From Anabaena sphaerica FACHB-251 (GTDB lineage Bacteria; Cyanobacteriota; Cyanobacteriia; Cyanobacteriales; Nostocaceae): a stretch of DNA of 64,000 nucleotides. Positions 8,593 through 17,449 of this stretch are shown here, piece by piece. The first letter of the stretch is position 1. Each line of letters starts with the position of its first letter. The stretch is from the NCBI RefSeq assembly GCF_014696825.1, contig NZ_JACJQU010000012.1, positions 62,001 through 126,000 of the forward strand. The letters are read 5' to 3'. Both the position numbers and the translations under genes were made by a program. The notes below the pieces were generated by a model. The model worked only from the letters and a program-made list of their open reading frames with translations, was not told the origin of the DNA and did not search any database.

Positions 8593-8962
8593 ATGTCAGA
8601 TAACGGAAAAATTCTTGATTTAGTAAATTCTTCAGGTTTTCCATTTCAACTGTATTTAAAAGATGCAATTGATAAATCATCAGATATACATGGTTGGGAT
8701 GTTTTATCTAGTGAACATTTCTGGAGATCACCCAATACGGGTCATGAAGGCTTTATTGATATAATTCTAGGAAGTTTTGGTATTCGTGCAAATTATAGAG
8801 CAGTTATTGAATGTAAGAGAACTCAAGATGCTAATTGGGTTTTTTTGACAACTGATATAGCAAATCATCCACAATACAATTAATAAGACTTATGAACGCA
8901 TGGTATTTATTGTTAAATCAACAGCAATACTTAAATTTCTCAAAGAATTAGAAGTTAAATAA
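8593..8962 (+). pseudogene. Truncated and frameshifted nuclease-like gene
   Basis: The frame from ATG 8593 gives 96 residues and stops after NHPQYN. The sequence HGWDVLSSEHFWRSPNTG, then EGFIDIILGSF and RAVIECKRTQDANWVFLT, resembles the start of a restriction-endonuclease-fold protein (Glu-x-Lys core), but the rest is absent. Five bases after the stop, in another frame, TYERMVFIVKSTAILKFLKEL runs to a TAA at 8960-8962 and looks like the natural C-terminus. An internal deletion with a frameshift explains this best. The family name is not certain. Confidence 0.65.
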
Positions 8963-9082
8963 ATAAATTCCTAATTTATGAATGTTTATTACCTTCAGAA
9001 AAATTTTTGATTTTGCTCAAAATTGATTTTCTATCAAGTATAATAAAATCATCCACAACAGCAAAGTTAAGGTAAATAAATC

Positions 9083-9697
9083 ATGGTTCAAGTCTTACAA
9101 AAACCAGTAACCTTTGCAGAGTTTGTAGATTGGAAACCAGACGGAGGACGCTATGAACTGCATAATGGAGTAATTGTTGAGATGTCACAACCATTAGGAC
9201 CACATGAAGAGATCATAGGTTTTACAGCTAGGAAAATAACTGTTGAATTTGATAGATTAAATCTTCCTTACTCCATTCCTAAACAAGCATTAGTCAAACC
9301 ACCTGAAAGTGAATCAGGCTATGTACCAGATATTTTATTATTAAACCGGACTAATTTAGTCAATGAACCACTTTGGCAAAAACAATCAACTGTAACTCAA
9401 GCTGCTTCCATTCCTTTAATTATTGAAGTTGTCAGTACAAATTGGCGTGATGACTACTTAACTAAATTACGAGATTATGAAGAAATTGGCATTCCTGAAT
9501 ATTGGATTATTGATTATTTAGCTTTGGGAGGTATTCGCTATATAGGTAATCCTAAACAGCCTACTATATCTATTCACTTATTGATTGATGGTGAGTATCA
9601 AGTAACGCAGTTTAGAGATGATGCAAGAATAACATCATCAACTTTTCCAGATTTGAATTTGACTGCTCAACAAATTTTTCAAGCTGGTAATATTTGA
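9083..9697 (+). CDS. Uma2 family endonuclease-fold protein
   Basis: 204 residues, a paralogue of the protein at 7870. It has TFAEFVDWKPDGGRYELHNGV near the start, GYVPDILLLNR for the first acidic element, LIIEVVSTNWRDDYLTKLRDYEE for the Glu/Lys core, and GIPEYWIIDYLALGG. The core residues appear intact. The two Uma2 genes share the opening MVQ.L.KP.TF.EF but differ along most of their length, so the duplication is not recent. Function is unknown beyond the PD-(D/E)XK fold. Confidence 0.88.
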   Translation: MVQVLQKPVTFAEFVDWKPDGGRYELHNGVIVEMSQPLGPHEEIIGFTARKITVEFDRLNLPYSIPKQALVKPPESESGYVPDILLLNRTNLVNEPLWQKQSTVTQAASIPLIIEVVSTNWRDDYLTKLRDYEEIGIPEYWIIDYLALGGIRYIGNPKQPTISIHLLIDGEYQVTQFRDDARITSSTFPDLNLTAQQIFQAGNI

Positions 9698-9759
9698 TAA
9701 ATATTTATCTTGCTTTACGCATCACTTGATTTTCAATTCACTTTTTGGGTAATTAATAG

Positions 9760-10356
9760 TTACAAATTTCCCATTACAAGTCTTAATTCCTCTAAACTTT
9801 GAACCGTGAGAATTGAACGTTGAATAGTTTTTAATGTTTCCAAATCCGATATTTCAGAAATTTTCGGCATGAACTTTAATCCTTCATCACCAAATTTAAC
9901 TTCTAAACATAACTCAATACTTGAAATTCTGTCTTTTCTTTCTCCTATTTCTTCACCTTGTTTTTCCCCTTGTTGTAATATCTCCTGATACCAAGGTGAT
10001 TCACGTAAAACAGCCATATCCCACCTCATAATTTCTTGAACTAAGGCGCTATCTAATACAAAAGTAGCAAAAAAAGCGAGAACCGTTTCTAATTGGCTTA
10101 ATTGTTCATCCGCTTGCAATAAAAGCAATGCTTCCCGAATTATAGTTTCATCTTCACCACCTTTGAGAATCGGCACAAAAGGCAGTAAAGAAGGTAAAGG
10201 TTGTTCTAAGGTAATTTTAACATCTACTTCCCAAAGATTAATTACTCGGTAATCTTGACGCACTTCCAAACCAGCAAGATTTGTTACCCATTTTACCCAG
10301 TTATTGGGTGCAAGACTAATTAAGCGTTTGGTACTGACATCAGCAGGTTTGGCCAT
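9760..10356 (-). CDS. Rpn/PD-(D/E)XK transposase-like family protein with an internal deletion
   Basis: About 198 residues from the MAKPADVSTKRLISLAP start; nine upstream codons to 10383 are not typical of the family. This family normally has some 70-90 more residues between NNWVKWV and the QDYRVINLWEVDV strand, carrying most of the nuclease core. Here these two blocks nearly touch, so an in-frame deletion appears to have removed the core. The C-terminal half is present: LPFVPILKGG, ETVLAFFATFVLDSALVQEIMRWDM and a charged GEKQGEEIGERK stretch. The product is probably inactive as a nuclease. The comparison uses remembered family sequences. Confidence 0.7.
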   Translation of the reverse strand: MAKPADVSTKRLISLAPNNWVKWVTNLAGLEVRQDYRVINLWEVDVKITLEQPLPSLLPFVPILKGGEDETIIREALLLLQADEQLSQLETVLAFFATFVLDSALVQEIMRWDMAVLRESPWYQEILQQGEKQGEEIGERKDRISSIELCLEVKFGDEGLKFMPKISEISDLETLKTIQRSILTVQSLEELRLVMGNL

Positions 10357-10470
10357 AAAGCTATAGATGCATTGACTACACAACAGCTTAACTTTTTCTC
10401 CACAAAAAAGCGATCGCCCCCGAATCTCGATTAGGCATAGCTTAAAATCTCTAACAGATATATTAGGTAA

Positions 10471-10827
<357 letters not shown>

Positions 10828-10852
10828 TTTTCATCTATAAATAATCTACAAA

Positions 10853-10880
10853 TCTTGTGGGGTGGGCATCTTGCCCGCCC
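10853..10880. repeat. Dispersed GC-rich hairpin repeat (copy 1)
   Basis: A 28-bp sequence containing GTGGGCATCTTGCCCGCC. It is almost identical to 62756-62783, and diverged relatives occur at 15127-15147, 17178-17210 and 18698-18714. GGGCATCTTGCCC can form a hairpin. Here it follows the HIT gene and may help end transcription. Confidence 0.75.
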
Positions 10881-11099
10881 AAATTACTTCGCTCAGAATC
10901 TGGATTTACATACCATTTGGGCGCTCATATCTTGCATCTCTCAGTAGAACCCCAGGCAATCTAAAAAGATCTGCGATAAGGCTACCTGATTTTTATTGGT
11001 TTTTATCGATAAATCAGGGGTTTTGGAATTATACTGTGTAATAAAATTATTAAATTAATTTTTGTAGATGCAAGATGTGAGTAAAGGGAATAGCTGAAG

Positions 11100-12344
11100 A
11101 TGGTAAGTGAAGAACATCTGGCAATACTTCTGCAAGGGGTAAAAGTTTGGAATAATTGGAGAATTAAAAATTTACAAATAGAGTTAGACCTCAGTGGGGC
11201 TGACTTCAGTGGGGCTGACCTCAGTGGGGCTGACCTCAGTGGGGCTAACCTCAGTGGGGCTGACCTCAGTGGGGCTATCCTCAGTAAGGCTAACCTCATT
11301 GGGGTTAACTTCAGTGGGACTAACCTCAGTAAGACTAACCTCAATCGGGCTATTCTCATTGGGGCTATTCTCATTGGGGCTAACCTGATTGGGGTTAACC
11401 TCAGTGGGGCTAACCTCAGTGGGGCTAACCTGATTGGGGTTAACCTCAGTGGGGCTAACCTCAGTGGGGCTAACCTGATTGGGGTTAACCTCAGTGGGGC
11501 TAACCTCAGTTGGGTTAACCTCAGTGGGGCTAACTTCAGTGGGGCTAACCTCAGTGGGGCTAACCTGATTGGGGCTAAACTCATTGGGGCTAAACTCATT
11601 GGGACTAAACTTAGTGAGGCTGACCTCATTGGGACTAACCTCAGTGACGCTGACCTCAGAGAGGCTAACCTGATTGGGGTTAACCTCAGTGGGGCTAACC
11701 TCAGTGGAACTGGCCTCAGTGGGGCTAACCTCAGTGGGGCTAACCTCAGTAGAATTCAAGCCTTAAATACAAATTTCACTTCTGCCAAGTTAACTGGAGC
11801 TTGTATAGAAGACTGGCATACTAACAGTGCTACAAATCTCACTGATGTAATATGTGATTATATTTATCTCATACAAGAACAACAAGAACGTCGCCCTAGT
11901 AGTGGGAATTTTGCACCAGGTGAGTTCACCAAGCTGTATCAAAAATCTTTAGACACGGTTGACTTAATTTTCCGTAACGGCATTGACTGGGATGCCTTTG
12001 CTTACTCATTTAAGAAAATTGAAGTTGAGAGCCTTGGTTCTCAACTAGATGTCCAGAGCATTGAAAAAAAGGGGGATGGAGTTATTTTAGTCAGAATTAG
12101 TGTTTCTCCTGATGCTAATAAGGAGAAAATACACGCTGACTTTATGCAAGGATATGAATTTGCTCACAAGGTTTTAGAAGAACAATATCAGTCAAGGTTA
12201 GAAGATAAGGATAAAGAAATTAATCGCTTGTTTTATTTAGTTAATCAACTACAAGAAAAATCAGGTAAAGTTTCTATTTATAACCAGCAAAACTCTCAAG
12301 TTGCTGGCAAGATTGTGGATGCTGAAACAGTGCAAAGTCATTAA
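11100..12344 (+). CDS. Pentapeptide-repeat protein with C-terminal extra domain and coiled coil
   Basis: 414 residues. Residues 1-26 (MVSEEHLAILLQGVKVWNNW) are the cap often seen on cyanobacterial pentapeptide proteins. Residues ~27-230 hold roughly 38 tandem A(N/D)LSG-type pentapeptides, predicted to form a right-handed quadrilateral beta-helix of about nine to ten turns. A mixed domain follows (about 255-345, with QERRPSSGNFAPGEFTKLY and NGIDWDAFAYSFKKIEVES), then a helix likely to form a coiled coil (~350-390). There is no signal peptide or membrane segment, so it is probably cytosolic. Such proteins may be scaffolds or DNA mimics; the role here is unknown. Confidence 0.9.
   Translation: MVSEEHLAILLQGVKVWNNWRIKNLQIELDLSGADFSGADLSGADLSGANLSGADLSGAILSKANLIGVNFSGTNLSKTNLNRAILIGAILIGANLIGVNLSGANLSGANLIGVNLSGANLSGANLIGVNLSGANLSWVNLSGANFSGANLSGANLIGAKLIGAKLIGTKLSEADLIGTNLSDADLREANLIGVNLSGANLSGTGLSGANLSGANLSRIQALNTNFTSAKLTGACIEDWHTNSATNLTDVICDYIYLIQEQQERRPSSGNFAPGEFTKLYQKSLDTVDLIFRNGIDWDAFAYSFKKIEVESLGSQLDVQSIEKKGDGVILVRISVSPDANKEKIHADFMQGYEFAHKVLEEQYQSRLEDKDKEINRLFYLVNQLQEKSGKVSIYNQQNSQVAGKIVDAETVQSH
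11190..11755. repeat. 15-bp coding tandem repeat (pentapeptide units)
   Basis: About 38 copies of a 15-base unit such as CTCAGTGGGGCTAAC, many identical at the DNA level, including several identical 45-bp blocks. The unit is divisible by three, so the minus strand also stays open in two frames. Those frames are artefacts. Confidence 0.9.
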
Positions 12345-12690
12345 ATAGGCGTAAACATTCAAAACACAGATAATCAAAGAAGACGCTTGCTATAGTGAAA
12401 TTTGAAAATTTGCTACTTTACTGTATGCAACGATGATTGAGGCAACGAGCATTCGATATGTTCGTGTAATGTTAAAAATACTTCCAGAACCACCAGAGCC
12501 TTTATTATAGCAGTGGACAAGGCGGTTAGGACATTATTGAAAGCTCAAACTCAGTGATGGCAAGGGTTTTACTTTTGGCTTTTGCATGAGTGCCTTTTGC
12601 TATATTAGCCCAGATTTTTGCCAAGCTTACCTCTCTTGGTCGTATTCACAATGCTTCTACAGCCATTGAACCCTCGTAATTTGGCTAAGG
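12345..12690. other. Intergenic region with possible transposase relics
   Basis: No intact gene. A short plus-strand frame from ATG 12433 (MIEATSIRYVRVMLKILPEP) ends at a TAG. On the minus strand a segment with LAKIWANIAKGTHAKAKSK stays open up to about 12534. Both read like ends of mobile-element proteins but I cannot name a family. A repeat shared with 24586-24615 lies at 12505-12534. Confidence 0.4.
12505..12534. repeat. 30-bp repeat shared with 24586-24615
   Basis: Both copies start TTATAGCA and continue with an AAGG(C/T)GGTTAGGA core. They match at most of 30 positions. Confidence 0.6.
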
Positions 12691-12692
12691 TA

Positions 12693-12784
12693 TGACTTAT
12701 GCAAGATTGAACTCAAAACCTGATTCTTGCGTAGAGGTAATTCATGAATTACCCCTACTTCCGTTCTGTTTTGCGTAAGTCCTG
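12693..12784. repeat. Small MITE-like element with imperfect inverted ends
   Basis: The left end GACTTATGCAAGA pairs with the right end TTTTGCGTAAGTC (12769-12781), with a few mismatches. The centre is a palindrome of GGTAATTCATGAATTACC. The 7-bp sequence TAAGGTA occurs just before (12686-12692) and just after (12785-12791), as expected of a target duplication. A relative with the same type of ends is at 57341-57455. Confidence 0.7.
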
Positions 12785-12834
12785 TAAGGTATTGTTTAAA
12801 AATTCTCATTTACACAACATCCAAAAAATCTTTG

Positions 12835-12870
12835 AAATCCTGAAAATCCTTGAATCCTGTAAATCCTGAT
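12835..12870. repeat. Degenerate heptamer repeat (AATCCTG)
   Basis: Four to five imperfect copies of a unit like AAATCCTG or AATCCTTG, upstream of the malic enzyme gene. The remaining sequence to 13071 is AT-rich with nothing else recognised. Confidence 0.6.
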
Positions 12871-13071
12871 GCTGACAAAAAAACCTCAACGCAAACCAAA
12901 ATCCTTAAATACTGTAAATTATGAGTCTGAAATAGTGTATTTTAATACACTAAAAAAATACTTTTACAGTAAATACCTAACTATACACATTAAAGATCAT
13001 ATTTTATTGTCGAAATAGAATTTTCACAAGCAATTCAATATAAAATCTAAAATTTAAAATCACAAAGCACA

Positions 13072-14463
13072 ATGACAAATCTAACTCCTAATTCTAGTTT
13101 CAGTGTGACTCTACGCTTACAAATTCCCAACCGAGTGGGGATGTTAGCCTCTGTAACTCAAGCGATCGCTACCAATGGTGGTAATCTAGGACAAATTGAT
13201 TTAATTGAACAAAGTCGGCAAGAATCAATCCGTGATATTACTGTGGATGCTGCAAGTACGGAACACGCAGAAACCATTGTTCAAGCCGTAAAAGCATTAG
13301 CTGATATTAAAGTTATAGATGTCTATGACAGGACTTTTAATTTACATCGTGGTGGCAAAATTAGTATTGCTAGTAGAATTCCTTTAAGAAGTGTTTCTGA
13401 TTTAGCAATGGCTTATACTCCAGGGGTAGGGAGAATTTGTACTGCGATCGCTCAAAATCCAGAGGAAGTTTACAACCTCACCATCAAACAAAACACTGTT
13501 GCTATTGTCACCGATGGTAGTGCAGTCTTAGGTTTGGGAAATCTCGGACCAGCAGCAGCTTTACCCGTGATGGAAGGTAAAGCCATGCTGTTTAAAGAAT
13601 TTGCTGGTTTGGATGCTTTCCCAATCTGTCTTGCTACCCAAGATACAGATGAAATTGTCCAAACCGTGAAAAATCTTGCACCTGTATTTGGGGGTGTTAA
13701 TCTAGAAGATATTGCTGCACCCCGGTGTTTTGAAATTGAAAAAAGATTGCGAGCAGAATTAGATATACCAGTGTTTCACGATGACCAACATGGTACAGCA
13801 ATTGTCACCTTGGCAGCATTGTTTAATGCCTTAAAATTAGTAAATAAATCAATTGCAGATATCCGCATCGTCATTAATGGTGCTGGTGCTGCTGGAGTGG
13901 CGATCGCTCGTTTACTCCGCAAAGCCGGAGCAGAAATAATCTTGATGTGTGACTCTAAAGGGATTATATCCACCAATCGCCCTGATTTAACCGAGGAAAA
14001 GCGCGAATTTGCCGTTAAAGCCCAAGGAACCTTAGCCGGTGCTATGCAAGGTGCAGACGTGTTTATCGGTGTCAGCGCCCCCGGAGTTTTGACACCAGAA
14101 ATGGTGCAAGGAATGACAAAGGATGCAATTGTATTTGCAATGGCTAATCCCATCCCCGAAATCCAACCAGAATTAGCCCCTAAGAACGTGGCAGTTATGG
14201 CTACAGGTAGGAGTGACTACCCCAACCAAATTAATAACGTCTTGGCGTTTCCAGGGGTGTTTCGTGGGGCTTTAGATTGTCGGGCTAAGACAATTACTAC
14301 CACAATGTATTTAGAAGCTGCAAGTGCGATCGCTTCTTTAGTAAAACCTTCAGATTTAAATCGAGAACATATTATCCCTTCAGTCTTTGATGAGCGTGTT
14401 GCTACCGCTGTCGCTGCTGCTGTAAAACAAGCTGCACGGGAAGAGGGTATTGCTCAGAGTTGA
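13072..14463 (+). CDS. ACT domain-containing malic enzyme
   Basis: 463 residues. An N-terminal ACT domain (about 10-85, TLRLQIPNRVGMLASVTQ) precedes a full malic enzyme. Landmarks are YTPGVGRIC at 115-123, DGSAVLGLGNLGP (148-160), the metal site FHDDQHGTAIV at 235-245 and the dinucleotide loop GAGAAG at 270-275. It should decarboxylate malate to pyruvate and CO2 with NAD(P)+ in the cytoplasm. In cyanobacteria this supplies pyruvate and reductant, and in heterocyst formers may help feed nitrogenase. The ACT domain suggests allosteric control by a small molecule. Cofactor preference cannot be decided from sequence. Confidence 0.93.
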   Translation: MTNLTPNSSFSVTLRLQIPNRVGMLASVTQAIATNGGNLGQIDLIEQSRQESIRDITVDAASTEHAETIVQAVKALADIKVIDVYDRTFNLHRGGKISIASRIPLRSVSDLAMAYTPGVGRICTAIAQNPEEVYNLTIKQNTVAIVTDGSAVLGLGNLGPAAALPVMEGKAMLFKEFAGLDAFPICLATQDTDEIVQTVKNLAPVFGGVNLEDIAAPRCFEIEKRLRAELDIPVFHDDQHGTAIVTLAALFNALKLVNKSIADIRIVINGAGAAGVAIARLLRKAGAEIILMCDSKGIISTNRPDLTEEKREFAVKAQGTLAGAMQGADVFIGVSAPGVLTPEMVQGMTKDAIVFAMANPIPEIQPELAPKNVAVMATGRSDYPNQINNVLAFPGVFRGALDCRAKTITTTMYLEAASAIASLVKPSDLNREHIIPSVFDERVATAVAAAVKQAAREEGIAQS

Positions 14464-14621
14464 TATAGCAGGAGTTAGGGTTTAGCAATGTTTACAGGTG
14501 TCAACTTAACCCAAAAATAAATTAATAGTCGGTTTTAACCGACTTTAGCTATAAGACAGGGAATTTATTCCCTGGCTTCTTAAAACCATATCAATGTTTT
14601 TCAACAATACTAAATTCTGCC

Positions 14622-15089
14622 ATGAAATATCCAATTATTACTTTTTCTCTAGCTGCTACTTTAGGTTTATTTACTACCATTGCTACAGCCGAAGAAACTC
14701 AACTATCATGTTCTGTAAATTCCCAGAATTTAATCACTAATAAAACATTAAAAGCTGAAAAAGCCCCACCTATAAAAAATTCATCAGGAGCAGCGGAAAT
14801 CGCCTTAGCCAAACATCTTAAAAAGATTAAAGCTAAAATGTATGGTGCTTTTTGGTGTCCACATTGTCACCACCAACAAGAACTTTTTGGTAAACAAGCA
14901 TGGACAACAATTACCTATATTGAATGCGATCCCAAAGGTACAAATCCCCGTCCTGATTTATGTGAAAAAGCCAAAATCCAAGGTTATCCGACTTGGGAAA
15001 TAAAAGGTAAATTATATCCAGGAACCCAATCTTTAGAAAATTTATCTCAGATATCTGGTTATAAAGGAAAACGCAATTTTAAGAACTAA
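14622..15089 (+). CDS. Exported thioredoxin-fold protein (VKOR-partner type)
   Basis: 155 residues with an N-terminal signal peptide (hydrophobic ~5-21, cleavage near ATA-EE). The mature part carries a CxxC site in YGAFWCPHCHHQQELFG (Cys79, Cys82) and a later IECDPKGTNPRPDLCEKAKIQG with two more Cys. GYPTWEIKGKLYPGTQSLE is the cis-Pro strand. This pattern matches the thioredoxin domain fused to vitamin K epoxide reductase homologues in cyanobacteria (LTO1). Here it is a stand-alone periplasmic or lumenal protein, probably forming or repairing disulfides. No VKOR domain lies nearby. Confidence 0.85.
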   Translation: MKYPIITFSLAATLGLFTTIATAEETQLSCSVNSQNLITNKTLKAEKAPPIKNSSGAAEIALAKHLKKIKAKMYGAFWCPHCHHQQELFGKQAWTTITYIECDPKGTNPRPDLCEKAKIQGYPTWEIKGKLYPGTQSLENLSQISGYKGKRNFKN

Positions 15090-15126
15090 TTTCAACCCCA
15101 AATATCGACTGATTTAAGAGGATTTA

Positions 15127-15147
15127 GGATGGGAATATTGCCCGTCC
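15127..15147. repeat. Dispersed GC-rich hairpin repeat (diverged copy)
   Basis: GGATGGGAATATTGCCCGTC, a relative of the sequence at 10853-10880. It sits between two converging genes. Confidence 0.6.
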
Positions 15148-15162
15148 TTAAAGAAACACAGA

Positions 15163-16230
15163 TCAAAAATTTAAGTTGTCTTTTTGAGAAAGTAAAATTT
15201 TTTCCTCTATAGTCTTTCTCGCTTCTTCTATTTTTAATGCCAGCTTTTCTTCATCAGGTAATTTTAGTTGATATTCTGCGGATAAAATATTGGGTAAATT
15301 TGTTAATGCATAATGTGCAACAGCTTCATCTTTTTCACTACAAAGTATTAGTCCAATGGGAGGATTTTCTCCAGGATAAGTCCAATTATCTCTAGCATAA
15401 TTAACATAAAAATTCATTTGCCCAGTATCGGCAGGAGTTAGTTTACCAAGCTTCAAATCAATGACAATCAGACATTTCAATACACGATGATAAAATAATA
15501 AATCTACCCTATACCATTCAGATCCAATCCGCAGACGTTTCTGACGACCTACAAAAGCAAATTCACTTCCTAATTCTAACAAAAAGTCTTCAAGACTATC
15601 AATTAATGCTTGTTCTAAATCACTTTCTGAATATTCATCCTTCAATCCTAAAAATTCTAATACATAAGAATCTTTAAGTTCTTGCTCTGGAGTAATGATA
15701 TTTTCTGGCTGGGGTTCTTCACCTTTTTTGAGTAACGCAGTTTTATTTTGTGATAGGGCTACTCGTTCATAAAACTTACTTTCTATCTGCCTTTTTAGCT
15801 GTCTTTCACTCCAACCAGAACGTAAAGATTCAGTTTCATAAAATGTTCTAGCTTTTAAATTTTTGACTGACATAAGACGAACATAATGCGACCAAGGTAA
15901 TGGAAACTTTTCAGCTAAAGTGGCTAAACTGAATTCCGCAGACACTGTTTGCGAAATTTGCCATTCCAAATAAAAAAGACGCATTAACTCTAAATTACGT
16001 GCAGAAAAACCTTTGCCAATTCTTTGAGTTAAGTCTGTAGAAAGCCTTTTGATAACTGATGCGCCGTACTCCGCTCGTTTCTCTCCACCTTGCTCAAGTT
16101 CTACAATTCGCCGCCCAATTTCCCAGTAAGTGGCTGTCATGATAGCATTAACTGAACGAGCGGCTGCACGTCGAGATGATTCTAAAAGTTCAATTAAATC
16201 AGTGAGAGTGTTTTCGTACTCGTTAATCAC
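15163..16230 (-). CDS. PDDEXK nuclease domain protein (YhcG/DUF1016 family)
   Basis: 355 residues starting at a GTG, the only start preceding the conserved N-terminus. The DUF1016 N-terminal helices are clear (ATYWEIGRRIVELEQGG, SVIKRLSTDLTQRIGKGFS, SAEFSLATLAEKFPLPWSH). The C-terminal PD-(D/E)XK domain has ELGSEFAFVGRQKRLRIG, then WYRVDLLFYHRVLKCLIVIDLK (Asp and Asp-x-Lys core) and GQMNFYVNYARDNW. Family members are predicted DNA nucleases, often near restriction or defence loci, but no methylase or restriction gene is adjacent. The domain appears full-length and intact. Confidence 0.9.
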   Translation of the reverse strand: MINEYENTLTDLIELLESSRRAAARSVNAIMTATYWEIGRRIVELEQGGEKRAEYGASVIKRLSTDLTQRIGKGFSARNLELMRLFYLEWQISQTVSAEFSLATLAEKFPLPWSHYVRLMSVKNLKARTFYETESLRSGWSERQLKRQIESKFYERVALSQNKTALLKKGEEPQPENIITPEQELKDSYVLEFLGLKDEYSESDLEQALIDSLEDFLLELGSEFAFVGRQKRLRIGSEWYRVDLLFYHRVLKCLIVIDLKLGKLTPADTGQMNFYVNYARDNWTYPGENPPIGLILCSEKDEAVAHYALTNLPNILSAEYQLKLPDEEKLALKIEEARKTIEEKILLSQKDNLNF

Positions 16231-16285
16231 GATATTTTTATCAGTTTACTTTCCGTAAGTATCTCACGCAAAAGGGTTGTTTACT

Positions 16286-17032
16286 TCATCCCTGATTTAC
16301 AAACTCCAAATACCCTTTACTTAATTCCTCCACAGCCAAATCATAAAACTGTTTACCATGTTCTGGAGTAGCTAAAGCAGGATTTGAACCCATGCGGCCA
16401 TCAGGGTAACGTTCTCGAAAATCAGCAGCACCATAAATTCTATGTCCAGAAGCAACTTCTGGAGACAGGTAGGCTTTTTTTATTGCTTCTGGATAAACGT
16501 ATTGAGTCACAGCTACTTCACTAGGAGTAGCATGAGAACCTTCTTGATCACCGTATAATTCTTTGGCAAGTTTGTATACAGAACCGCACATAAACCAATT
16601 AGCAATTTGACATTGCACTTTTTGGGAATTAGCAATTTGTAAGTCTTCTAGGTGTGCGTAGGTTTCAGAAAAAGCAGCTTTGAGGGTGGCAATGTTACCA
16701 CCGTGTCCGTTGATAAAATAAAACTTGGTAAAACCAGCTTTGGCTAAACAAGTTATATAATCTCTGACTACTTGAATTAAAATGCTAGGACGCAAACTGA
16801 TTGTACCGGGGAAGCCTGTATGATGTAATGCCATACCGATATTAATTGTTGGTGCAACCATGGCTTGTGTTGCTTCCCCCACTCCACGGGATATAGCTTC
16901 TGCACAAATCGCATCAGTTCCAATTAAACCAGTTGGTCCATGTTGTTCTGTAGAACCAATGGGAAAAATAATTCCCTGAGATTGTTGTAAATAATTTTCA
17001 ACTTCTGGCCAGGTGCTGAGATGTAATAACAT
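16286..17032 (-). CDS. Creatininase family protein (metal-dependent amidohydrolase)
   Basis: 248 residues, a typical length. Metal-binding landmarks are FPIGSTEQHGPTGLIGTDA (Glu29, His31, Asp40), FYFINGHGGN (about 104-113) and EGSHATPSEVA. Relatives include creatinine amidohydrolase and the MftE peptidase of mycofactocin synthesis. In cyanobacteria the substrate is usually unknown. The HGP.L.LGTDA motif reads HGPTGLIGTDA, a mild departure. It is 55 bp downstream of the YhcG gene start on the same strand, but a functional link is not evident. Confidence 0.88.
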   Translation of the reverse strand: MLLHLSTWPEVENYLQQSQGIIFPIGSTEQHGPTGLIGTDAICAEAISRGVGEATQAMVAPTINIGMALHHTGFPGTISLRPSILIQVVRDYITCLAKAGFTKFYFINGHGGNIATLKAAFSETYAHLEDLQIANSQKVQCQIANWFMCGSVYKLAKELYGDQEGSHATPSEVAVTQYVYPEAIKKAYLSPEVASGHRIYGAADFRERYPDGRMGSNPALATPEHGKQFYDLAVEELSKGYLEFVNQG

Positions 17033-17449
17033 TTTCTGTAAATCTAAAAATCTAATTCTATATATAATAAAGCAGAATTCAGGAGCCAGGACTAAAAACC
17101 GCTTGACACTTGATAGCGCAGCGTGGCGGTAGCCATTTTTTGACTTAAATTTTGTAGTTGCGGCAATCTGCTGTAACTCCTGTGGGGGTAGGCATATTGC
17201 CAGCCCAAATCATCCAAATTAGATAGGAATTTAATTATTTAATTGTCTAAAAATCTTTAAAGGATGGAGTCGCAACAAGTTGTGAACGATAAGAATATCA
17301 CAATTTACCGATATTGCCACTTTAGTTGATGATACTCGTTGCGAATCTCCAGACAAGACTAGTTCCAAATTAATGATGAAATGTTGGTTTTTTGAAATCT
17401 CCAGGATACCAGGAGACAAAAACACGAAAGATTGGCTCTTGAGGCCGGA
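17033..17449. other. Intergenic region with repeats
   Basis: 417 bp upstream of the creatininase gene. It contains GC-rich repeat fragments (GATAGCGCAGCGTGGCGGTA near 17114) and a diverged copy of the dispersed hairpin at 17178-17210. A minus-strand open frame at 17231-17425 has no recognised domain and no ribosome-binding site, and is not called. Confidence 0.5.

Noticed and set aside
11003-11759. Long minus-strand open frames over the pentapeptide array, with low-complexity products
   Set aside because: They arise because the 15-bp coding unit is a multiple of three and has no stop in two antisense frames. The plus-strand protein has a proper cap, known repeat and C-terminal domain.
14162-14460. 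Possible extra gene in the minus strand of malic enzyme (13776-14153 open frame)
   Set aside because: It is a shadow of the complete plus-strand malic enzyme.
17231-17425. 64-residue minus-strand open frame between the creatininase and cupin genes
   Set aside because: No domain, no clear start signal, and the region contains repeat fragments.
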